DNA of 64,000 nt from SW132 sp038150125 (lineage in GTDB: Bacteria > Bacteroidota > Rhodothermia > Balneolales > Balneolaceae): positions 248,001 to 312,000 of the forward strand of contig NZ_JBBVMF010000006.1 of NCBI RefSeq assembly GCF_038150125.1, read 5' to 3'. Position numbers and translations under genes: made by a program. Shown here one piece after another: positions 18,668 to 26,900 of this stretch. How positions within the stretch are numbered: position 1 is the stretch's first letter; each line of letters starts with the position of its first letter. The notes beneath the pieces are model-generated. The model was given only the letters and a program-made list of their open reading frames with translations, was not told the DNA's origin and did no database searches.

Positions 18668-19531
18668 ATGATCTACCTGGTTTTTGCTTTCCTGACCGCC
18701 CTGTTTGAATCGCTGAAGGATCTGTCGGGGAAATTTGGCCTTGGCCGGCTTGATGAATTTTTTATCGCCTGGGTGATGTCGGCACTTGCGCTGCCTATTT
18801 TGCTTCCAATTCTATTTGTTACCGGTATCCCTGAATTGAATGCTTCATTCTGGAAAGCGCTGCTGGCAGGTGGCGCATTAAATGCGGTGAGCCTTGTGCT
18901 GTACATGCGGGCGATCCGCATGTCAGATCTGTCGATTACTATCCCGATGATCACATTTACCCCGATGTTCTTGTTAATCACATCACCGTTTATGCTTGGG
19001 GAATATCCATCAGCCGTTGGCGTGGCAGGCGTACTGCTGATTGTTGGCGGATCGTATATGCTGAATATAAAAGTACGCGGAGAAGGGTTCCTGGAGCCAT
19101 TTAAAAAACTGGTGGTAGATCCCGGGCCGCGGCTGATGCTCCTGGTGGCGTTCATCTGGAGCTTTACAGCAAACATCGATAAGATCGGCGTTCAGAATTC
19201 ATCGCCTATCTTTTGGTCGGTGGCCATGACCTGCTTTCTGGCGGTAGCGCTGTTCCCGGTAATGCTGAAGTTTTCAGATCATAGCAGGGAGGATATCAGA
19301 AAGCAGGCCAAACCGCTGATCGCTCTCGGAGTCTTCAATGCGCTGACGTTTGTGACCCAGATGATCGCCATCAATTTCATTTTTGTTGCTTATGTGATAT
19401 CCATCAAACGGGGCAGTGCCATTTTGAGCGTCTTTTGGGGTTACTTCTTTTTTAATGAGAAAGGATTGCGCGAACGGCTCTTGGGCGTGATCATCATGGT
19501 GGCGGGCGTGTTTTTGATTACGTTGTCTTGA
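18668..19531 (+). CDS. EamA/DMT family transporter
   Basis: A 287-residue membrane protein with about ten hydrophobic helices in two repeated halves, as in drug/metabolite transporters. The first half includes GGALNAVSLVLYMRAIRMSD and FTPMFLLITSPFMLGEYPSA; the second has SFTANIDKIGVQNSSPIFW and a closing segment ISIKRGSAILSVFWGYFFFN with GLRERLLGVIIMVAGVFLI. The EamA pattern at the end of each half (sAil...gyl.fgE) is clear. It would export or import small metabolites across the inner membrane; substrate not predictable. Monocistronic. Confidence 0.85.
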   Translation: MIYLVFAFLTALFESLKDLSGKFGLGRLDEFFIAWVMSALALPILLPILFVTGIPELNASFWKALLAGGALNAVSLVLYMRAIRMSDLSITIPMITFTPMFLLITSPFMLGEYPSAVGVAGVLLIVGGSYMLNIKVRGEGFLEPFKKLVVDPGPRLMLLVAFIWSFTANIDKIGVQNSSPIFWSVAMTCFLAVALFPVMLKFSDHSREDIRKQAKPLIALGVFNALTFVTQMIAINFIFVAYVISIKRGSAILSVFWGYFFFNEKGLRERLLGVIIMVAGVFLITLS

Positions 19532-20148
19532 TGACTCTCTTAGTATTGATAAATAATCAATCATCCCAGTTCCTCTTTTAAGGCAATGTTAATTACAATG
19601 ACTAATTTCTTTCTCTCGTATTTTTAAACGGTCAAAAGTACGCAAAACCCATCGAATGCGCTCCCCGGATGCCAAACGCCTTCGTCAGTAATCAAAGGCC
19701 GGGCTATTTGAAGGTTAATGAACAGCTAATTTGTAAAATCAGATCATTGCTATGTCATTTTAGAGCTGACACAGATTTAATGACAGGACTATACGGGCCT
19801 CGAAAGAATTGGCGATAAAGGGAGCCGTAAGATCTGTGGAAACCCTTTATCATAAGGTCAGAAAAACTTAGAATTATAAAGTTTTAGCTCTAAAATTTAG
19901 AGATTTGAACAATCCATTTTAATATTTTGTATTGATTGGTATCTTTTGATCAGACTAAAAGCAAAAAAGCCAAGGGCAATGGATGAGACTTCAGGCATTC
20001 ATATTTATGAAGAGAGTGGCTATAAGGACAAAATTCGGATGTGATTTAACAGCCCGAATAATCATAAAACAGTTATCAATCACAAATACCTTCAGGTAGA
20101 AGCCTAAGAACTTGATCAAAGTTTAGATAGCTTAAAAGATTTCTTGAG
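19532..20148. other. long intergenic stretch, possible gene remnants
   Basis: About 617 bp, AT-rich. A perfect 9-bp stem (GATAAAGGG at 19814-19822 with CCCTTTATC at 19843-19851) encloses a 20-nt loop. Near 19980-20040 the plus strand could encode MDETSGIHIYEESGYKDK, which faintly resembles the C-terminal part of a GNAT acetyltransferase, but nothing longer supports it. No complete gene seen. It marks the left side of a low-GC island that continues to about 21.95 kb. Confidence 0.4.
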
Positions 20149-20991
20149 TTAATCTTCCTTTGAATAACGCAGTATGCTTGTAAAATCTTGAATATTTGTG
20201 AAAGTTTTAGAGTCATTGTCAAACCTTAAAATTGGAATTTCTTCTACTACTGTCTCATTTGTTATTTGAGGTACTACAAGTACCGGTGTTACAACTAAAT
20301 TTTTCCCTCGCTCTTGTAAATATTTATTATACTCATTTGCAGTTGACTTAATTTTATACGTTGCATGGGTAATTGAGTGTTCATTTTTGTAATGTTTTAT
20401 TTCTATTAAAAAGTGTCTCTCTCTGGACATTGCAATCGCATCAATTATTATAGTTCTTGAACCGGCATTAAGCTTAATGTGTTTAGAAAAATTTGAAGTG
20501 AGAAAAAGACTGAACTTTTTCGATTCCAATGCTTTCAGTACATTATTTTCAAAAGCATGCGCTTCTTCTATAAGCTTCCCTATTTTCCTTGTAGATTTAT
20601 CTAATGGTGATTCTGGTTTATTATCATATGCACTTTCTATTTTTGTGACTTCTTCTTGAGCATCCTCAATATACTTTGCTTTTATTTCTTCATCAGATGC
20701 TTGACTTAGATACTGCCAGTATTCCTTTCGATTCCAAGCAAGAGCCGCTAACTTTTCAAGGAATTGCAATTCCGTAACTAGAGTCGCAACAATGAAAACC
20801 CCTATTGCATATATCCATGCATTATTAGCACCAAACATAATGGATAACACCATTAAACTACCAAGAAGCTTAACTGGAAGATCACGTTTGTGAAAGTATG
20901 AAAGAAGTAGAGTCATCAATAGAGCAACTACTGCATAAGCACCAGCAAGTATGGAGGATAATTCATTAAAATCCGTGAGAATATCATTCAT
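20149..20991 (-). CDS. membrane-anchored PD-(D/E)xK nuclease-like protein
   Basis: A 280-residue protein with three hydrophobic helices at about 12-85 (ILAGAYAVVALLMTLLLSYF; LLGSLMVLSIMFGANNAWIY; AIGVFIVATLVTELQFL), a charged helical linker at 95-155, and a C-terminal domain with RTIIIDAIAMSRERHFLIEIKHYK. Asp184 and Glu197-x-Lys199 form the spacing of a PD-(D/E)xK nuclease core of the Mrr/NERD kind. The layout suggests a nuclease tethered to the inner membrane, with the catalytic domain on the cytoplasmic side. It starts 3 bp after the stop of the upstream unknown gene, so the two form a unit. Base composition is clearly more AT-rich than the flanks, suggesting transfer. Activity is an inference. 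Confidence 0.6.
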   Translation of the reverse strand: MNDILTDFNELSSILAGAYAVVALLMTLLLSYFHKRDLPVKLLGSLMVLSIMFGANNAWIYAIGVFIVATLVTELQFLEKLAALAWNRKEYWQYLSQASDEEIKAKYIEDAQEEVTKIESAYDNKPESPLDKSTRKIGKLIEEAHAFENNVLKALESKKFSLFLTSNFSKHIKLNAGSRTIIIDAIAMSRERHFLIEIKHYKNEHSITHATYKIKSTANEYNKYLQERGKNLVVTPVLVVPQITNETVVEEIPILRFDNDSKTFTNIQDFTSILRYSKED

Positions 20992-20994
20992 AAC

Positions 20995-21909
20995 TTACTC
21001 AAAAACTATATTTAATTGATCTGGAGGTGGAATATGCTCTTTAACTTCCGTTATTTCATGATCCGTTTTTAACCCGGTACCAGTTTTATATTGCTTTGTT
21101 GTCATTTTCACACGCAAGATATCATCTCTTCGAAACGCCTCTCTATTGTCTTGGACATCATTAATAAAATTATCGTCTGAGATTGTAGCTGTAAAAGTAT
21201 TATTACCATCAGACACACGCCATTTATTCCCTTCTTTAAAAGAAAGGCTCTCAATAGTTATAACCAATTCCTGTTCTTTTTCGAGCAATAGTTCATCTGC
21301 TACGTCGGGTGGATCAAAATATGATGCAGTGTCGGTATCTATTCCATTTTCAATACTTCTTTTTGTTTTTTCATCATAAATAAGAATTTCATCAGCTGAG
21401 CCGGTGAGTAGAGGTTTCTTAAACTCAGACAAATATTTCCTTGCCTTAATACTTTTTAACACATTCAGTTCATTCTCTGTAATTTCAATGCTGTCCCCAT
21501 CTTCAAGTATTAATACGACCTTCTTACCATCACTCAATTTAACTTTTTGGATCTTGCGGTTCTTGAGCCATTTGATAAGTTTAAAAATCCCATATCCGCT
21601 ACCACCTGCCAACCCAATTACCTCTTTGAGGTTGAGTAAAGCGGCTACTGCATCACCGCTGAAAAAATCTACAATCTGGGTTAATATATCGGCGTGTAAA
21701 CCAAGCTCTACAATTATAGACCCTTCTGATGAAGCTTTAAATTTTAAATCAACCTTTACTCTCTTGCCATTTATTACTGAATTAGCTTGGTCTAAAAAAT
21801 CAGAAAATGCAATTAAAGCAGGCGCAAGATCTTTAACCGTAAGTTCCTTATTCTCTGACTCTCCACCCGAAAACTCTATTTTAAAATACTGTTTTGCTGT
21901 TGATTTCAT
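20995..21909 (-). CDS. conserved protein of unknown function, partner of membrane nuclease-like gene
   Basis: I use the ATG at 21909-21907 (MKSTAKQYFKIEFSGGESEN); a start at 21948 adds 13 residues without support. The 304-residue protein has an N-terminal region KELTVKDLAPALIAFSDFLD followed by VKVDLKFKASSEGSIIVELG, a hydrophobic Gly-rich stretch at about 95-120 (GLAGGSGYGIFKLIKWLK), and a C-terminal half with SFKEGNKWRVSDGNNTF, a likely beta-rich domain. I recognise the general pattern as a widespread uncharacterised family, without a known function. It is translated directly before the nuclease-like gene (3-bp gap). The low GC and position in a gene-poor island fit an accessory, possibly defence-related, module; that role is inference only. 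Confidence 0.7.
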   Translation of the reverse strand: MKSTAKQYFKIEFSGGESENKELTVKDLAPALIAFSDFLDQANSVINGKRVKVDLKFKASSEGSIIVELGLHADILTQIVDFFSGDAVAALLNLKEVIGLAGGSGYGIFKLIKWLKNRKIQKVKLSDGKKVVLILEDGDSIEITENELNVLKSIKARKYLSEFKKPLLTGSADEILIYDEKTKRSIENGIDTDTASYFDPPDVADELLLEKEQELVITIESLSFKEGNKWRVSDGNNTFTATISDDNFINDVQDNREAFRRDDILRVKMTTKQYKTGTGLKTDHEITEVKEHIPPPDQLNIVFE

Positions 21910-22096
21910 AGTTTGATTGTAGTCTTTCAAATTTTCACAAGCAAACAATTATATAATAAAATACTGTAAGGCAGCAGGACTTTTCTGATTATAACCAAAA
22001 TACTAACTATATGATCAGAGTGTACTTGAAAGAAGAGAGACTTTTGTGCTTATGTAGTCAGGCGGCAGCTCCAATGCGTACCACATCATTCACCCT

Positions 22097-22825
22097 TTAC
22101 CTCAACTCCACATGCAGATGATCAGCTGTACCCACATGCCGAATAGTTCGGAATCCCATCACTTCAAGCGAGCCGCGAAGAAGGGCATTGCGGATAAATC
22201 CGCGGTCTATCGTTCGGATATCCACCGCGTGTACGTAGCCGTTCTCCTGGCGGTAGTGGAGTGAGGTTTGGTTGACGGGCAGCCGCATCCGGCCATAATC
22301 TGCTTGCACCCGTTCAATGTCGGTAATCACGAGATCACTGTCAGCCAAGGTCATCGTGGAAACGGCAACACGTAGAATAGGGTGCATTGACCGGTACACG
22401 TCTTGAACATCACCACTCTTGGCGTTCACGCTTGAAAGATAAAAGAGGGAAAAAAGACAGTACCCAAGTACCATTGTGCCGATGCCAATTCCTCCGATTT
22501 TGATAAGCAGTTTCTTATTGGACACTTTAAAAGAAACCAGCAGCAGATAAAGGCATAAAAGCAAGATGGTTGCCAGAATGCCGCCGGTCAGGGATGTCGA
22601 AGCTCCAAGTCCGTAGTTCAGGTTGAGGTAAACTGAAAAGCGTATCAGCAGAAAGAATGGGAAGATGACGAGGCAGAGAATTGCACTCACTGCAAGAGAA
22701 AGCCGTATAGTCCACTGTTTCCAGGTACGTCCGGGTTTTGGCGGGGCGTCAATACTGGCAGATCTGCCTGACCCTTTATGCAGGTTCAGCAGCCATTTGA
22801 TATCTTTTTCAGTGTACTTCTCCAT
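22097..22825 (-). CDS. membrane-anchored M15-like peptidase domain protein
   Basis: A 242-residue protein with a cytoplasmic basic N terminus, three hydrophobic helices (about 36-60, 75-100, 108-130) and a C-terminal domain containing SLHYRQENGYVHAVDIRT and RHVGTADHLHVEL. The His...Asp...His-x-His arrangement matches the zinc ligands of the M15/VanY D-Ala-D-Ala peptidase fold (SxHxxGxAxD and HxH). It could trim peptidoglycan peptides near the membrane. The domain is short, so a degenerate or non-canonical peptidase is possible. The hairpin array begins about 40 bp upstream of its start. Confidence 0.6.
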   Translation of the reverse strand: MEKYTEKDIKWLLNLHKGSGRSASIDAPPKPGRTWKQWTIRLSLAVSAILCLVIFPFFLLIRFSVYLNLNYGLGASTSLTGGILATILLLCLYLLLVSFKVSNKKLLIKIGGIGIGTMVLGYCLFSLFYLSSVNAKSGDVQDVYRSMHPILRVAVSTMTLADSDLVITDIERVQADYGRMRLPVNQTSLHYRQENGYVHAVDIRTIDRGFIRNALLRGSLEVMGFRTIRHVGTADHLHVELR

Positions 22826-22862
22826 GCTACCTGAAACGAAAAAGGAGCCTCACTGTTTCACA

Positions 22863-23309
22863 GAAAACATGGAATGTCTGATCAAGCCGAGTCACTAAAT
22901 GCTGATGAGATTTTTGATAGGCAAAGTAACATGGCGATGCTGAGAGACATGCCATGTTTATTAAGGTCTCGAAACCGAAACATAGCATGTCTCTTGCCGA
23001 TGCGGGGCGCCTGTTCGATGAGAAGCTTCGTGGAGGTAGCGGGGTAGGTTCCATTGCGAGACATGCCATGTTAAGTGTGGGCATGGAAAAACATAGCATG
23101 TCTCTTGCCAGTACGGTGCGCCTGTCTGTTGAAGGGCTTTTTGGAGGCAGAGAGCTATGGTCGTTCGCGAGACATGCCATGTTTGGTGACGGCTCGAAAC
23201 AAAAACATAGTATGTCTGATTTGGATGACAATTAAGTCATGGATTGCAAACACGTTTAGGAGTATTCTCGTGGTTCGTAGTGAAGACATGCCATGTTTGA
23301 TGCATCAAA
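22863..23309. repeat. tandem array of long hairpins, ~112-bp period
   Basis: Three complete imperfect palindromes and two partial ones. Units at 22944-22993, 23058-23104 and 23169-23219 each begin GAGACATGCCATGTT and end AACATAGCATGTCTC (or AACATAGTATGTCTGA), giving a 14-16-bp stem with one internal C/A mismatch and an 18-20-nt variable loop. A right half-unit (AAAACATGGAATGTCTGAT) is at 22863-22882 and a left half-unit (GAAGACATGCCATGTTTGAT) at 23282-23301. The spacers are about 62-64 nt; the two central spacers are related to each other (roughly two thirds identical), the outer ones are not. The array fills the gap between two minus-strand genes. On both strands it yields short open frames with a 37-codon period, which I regard as by-products. 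Confidence 0.85.
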
Positions 23310-23576
23310 TCACTCAGGTCTATTCACAGGGGCCTCGCCGTTCTCCATCTCCATATAAATGCGTTGCTTTACGGCATCACCCACATAGCTGATGCCAGCG
23401 TTGATCGACACCAGCCCAAACAGGCCAATCCAAAACCATAGGGCAGCGTGACCAAGATCGAACTCCGCCGGGCTGTTGCTTTTGATGATGATCGCTTCAC
23501 CGATAAAATTGATGCCGAGTCCAACAAGCGTAACTCCGATGACAGAGTGCCGCCACCATTTCTTTTTATAATCCAT
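23310..23576 (-). CDS. small two-helix membrane protein, unknown
   Basis: An 88-residue protein MDYKKKWWRHSVIGVTLVGL with two hydrophobic helices (about 12-30 and 44-65) and a charged C-terminal tail. I do not recognise the family. The stop codon touches the last partial hairpin of the array, so the array would form the 3' untranslated part of its message. It could be co-transcribed with the peptidase-like gene downstream. Codon use and a clean start support a real gene. Confidence 0.6.
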   Translation of the reverse strand: MDYKKKWWRHSVIGVTLVGLGINFIGEAIIIKSNSPAEFDLGHAALWFWIGLFGLVSINAGISYVGDAVKQRIYMEMENGEAPVNRPE

Positions 23577-23833
23577 GTTTCTGAATTTTTATTTGTGGAA
23601 TTATTAAAGCAATGCTTTACAACGATTTTGAAACTTTTAGGAGAAAATGTAATTAAAAAAGGTGGTTCAGGGTTCCCTCCTCGCCTGTAACCTGTACTTG
23701 CGGGTTCATGGTGTATTGGTTTATAAATGAAGATAATGTCTGATATCCGTATTTATCTTCAGTTTGTAAAGAACAAGTTATGCGGATATTTTTAAAAACA
23801 CGATTAAAGTGTTCTGCCCGTTGTCATTATAAT

Positions 23834-23858
23834 TATTGTTCTCTTGACAGGAACAATA
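23834..23858 (+). promoter_or_regulatory. inverted repeat upstream of giant secreted protein
   Basis: TATTGTTC (23834-23841) and GAACAATA (23851-23858) are perfect inverted arms separated by 9 nt that include TTGACA, a -35-like hexamer. It lies 55-80 bp before the start of the 1693-residue protein and could be an operator overlapping its promoter. No biochemical support; the interval 23577-23912 holds no other gene. Confidence 0.35.
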
Positions 23859-23912
23859 CAATAATTTTTTACAATACATAAAAAACGGGCGCACCCATTT
23901 CAGTTACTTTGA

Positions 23913-26900
23913 TTGTATATGCAGTTAATTAATAAAAAGATGAGTCTACGTAGACGTACTTCTTTTCTTTTAATTCTGGCTTTTTACAGTTTAATGATCT
24001 CTCCTGAACTTTCCCGTTCTGCAGAGAATCTGTCTGCTGTGATGTATCTGTCTGAAAGCTCAGAATCCGGCGAAAGCACCACAAATAAATCACTCCTGGA
24101 TAAAAGATACGGAGATGAACCATTTGAACTCGGCCAGGAACGCACGTCCGATGGGTTGCTCATTAGCTATACAACTGAAGATCCGGATTTGCTTGCTATT
24201 GATGGGAATATCGCAACGATCAGGGGAGCTGGAACTACAGTGGTGACGGCAGCGACTGACGAAACTGTTGATGAACAAACAGAACAGGTCGTAACGATAC
24301 AACCCTCAGTGCTTGAGATCAATGCAGATGGAAATCAAGCCAAAATTTATGGGGAATCCGACCCTCAGCTCACCTATTCAGCAGAAGGATTTGTGTACGA
24401 TGATGACTATGATTTGATCACCGGCTCGTTAAGCCGTGAGGCAGGTGAAGATACGGGTGAATATGACATTACCCGTGGTGATTTGTCAGCAGGCGGAAAT
24501 TATTCAATACAATTCAGACCGGCTGATTTTGAAATTCAAAAGCGTGAGCTGGATGTTACGGTTGAACGCCGGCTATCTAAAACCTACGGAGAGCCGGACC
24601 CGTACCTGGCCTATAGTGTATCCAATTTTGCGGAAGGTGACGATAAATCCATTCTTTCAGGGGAGCTTTCGCGTGAGGCCGGAGAAGATGCAGGTGTATA
24701 TGCAATTTTAGCGGAAGGTCTTGATGCCGGCTCAAACTATAACATCAGATTTCAACCGGCTGAGTTAACAATTCTGCAACGATCGCTTATGCTGGACACT
24801 TTCACAGCAGAAGACAAAATATACGACGGATCACCAAATGCGAGGGATGCCAACTTCCGGGATAACCGGCTTTCAGGGGATGACCTGGAGTTCAGCTACA
24901 CTGCGCAGTTTGAGAATCCGGATGCAGAAACAAACAAAACTGTCATTTTCAGCGATATTGAAATATCGGGCGGATCTGACCGGCAAAACTACATTTTGAA
25001 TAGCACCAAAGGGGCTGCACAAGCTACAATTTTTCCCCGTCCGGTAACTGTTCAGGCCCTTCCCGTTGAGATGACATACGGCGATGAAGAGCCGGCCCTG
25101 AAGTACAGAATCAGTGAAGGCTCGATTGCGGAAGGCGATCGTCTTGACGGGCAGTTAACCCGAACCGGATCACAGGGTGCAGGGGAATATGAAATTCAGC
25201 AGGGATCTCTGACTGCCGGCGGGAATTATGATATTTCGTTTGAACCGGCGGAGTTTAGCATTACACCGCGAACGCTTCAGGTGGTTGTGGATGGCGGTCA
25301 ATCCAAAATTTATGGCGAAGCTGACCCTGAGTTGACATTTGAAGCGCGAAATTTTGCCCCGGGTGAGGATATAGAAATCCTCAGCGGTTCAATCAGCAGA
25401 GGGAATGAGGAAGATGTGGGCAGCTACCCGATAAAGCAGAATACACTGAGCGCAGGAAGAAATTATGAAATTGAATTTTCATCAGCCGAATTTGAAATCA
25501 AACCAAAAGAACTGCTGGTGGAAGTGATTCCTCATCAAACGAAGTTATATGGAAGCGGCGATCCGGAAATTCGGTTCAGGGCAACCGGCTTTGCTTTTAA
25601 CGATAGTGAAACTTTGTTGACGGGATCACCAAGTCGGAAATCAGGAGAAGATGTTGGATTCTATTACATTCAGAAAGGGTCTTTGGATGCAGGCACAAAT
25701 TACAAAATAAAATTTGAACCGGTCGAATTTGAGATCATGCCCCGCCCACTCATGCTGACCAATTTTAAGGCCGGTGACAAAACTTATGACGGCACCTCGG
25801 ATGTGTCAGGCACCGATTTCCAGGATAACCGGGTAGACGGCGACAAACTGGAGTTCGACTATCACGCGGCATTTGAGAGATCGGATGCCGGCCAGGACCT
25901 GTTGGTCCATTTCACCGACATTGACATTGCAGGGGGAGAGGATCAAAATAATTACAAGTTACAAACAACAAGCTGGTCTGTCCTGGCTGATATCAAACCA
26001 CGAAAATTAACGGTAGCTGCGCGTCCGGTTGAAATTGTGTATGGTGATGAGGAGCCAGAAGAGCTGGAATACAAAGTCACAAATGGATCGCTGCTCGAAG
26101 ACGATGAATTTCGGGGAGTGCTTCAGCGCACCGGTACTGAAAATGCCGGAAAATATGAGATCCGCCAGGGTACTCTCACAGCCGGGGAGAACTATAAAAT
26201 CAAATTTAAGCCGGCAGCGTATCTTGTCAAACCAAAAGAGCTGACCGTAACCGCAAATGGAGAGCTCTGGAAGTTTGAAGGAGAAAACGACCCGGAAGTT
26301 CCATACAAGGCAGTCGGATTTGAGTATGGGGATGACAGAACAATTATTGACGGATCCCTGGAACGGGAACAGGGCGAGACTCATGGTGAATACACCATTT
26401 TGAGAGGAACGCTGGATGCGGGGCCGAATTACAACATCCTGATGGAAAACGCGGTTTTTTCAATCTTCCGGACACCGCCGGTAGCCGTTCAGCAGTCACC
26501 GGTTCCGGATGAGACAAGAATTGAGACCGACGCACCGATAACGGTTCAATTTGACCACTCCATTCTCCTTGCCAACGCCGATCTGATATCTGTGACCGAT
26601 CCGGAAAGCCGGGGCATTGAATTTAGGGTTGAAGCGGAAGGAGATCATTTGAGGCTTATCCATGACGGGTTGAATAATCACACCACATATACTGTGACCA
26701 TTAGGGATGAAGCCCTGGTGAACCTGGATGGAATACCCAGTGAAGAGATATTATGGCAGTTCACAACTGTAATGCCGCCACCGGTGGTAGACACACACTC
26801 CCCTTCTGACGGAGCTGTTGGGGTTGGGTTTACTCGGCCTCCGGTCGCTTCGTTCACACAGAAAGTGAATGCCGGAAACCTGGCCGGCATCACCATAACC

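Noticed and set aside
19970..20060. GNAT acetyltransferase fragment
   Set aside because: Only about 18 residues resemble the family, with no further support.
22827..23235. Two overlapping antiparallel frames of 134 and 93 codons across the hairpin array
   Set aside because: Their 37-codon periodicity follows the 111-bp DNA period, they lie on opposite strands over the same palindromes, and neither has a plausible domain or start. I treat them as by-products of the repeat, though a repeat peptide cannot be fully excluded.
22863..23309. CRISPR array
   Set aside because: The repeated parts are long palindromes with variable loops, only three complete units exist, spacers are partly homologous, and no cas genes are near.
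22863..23309. Integron attC cassette array
   Set aside because: There are no RYYYAAC/GTTRRRY core sites and no integrase.
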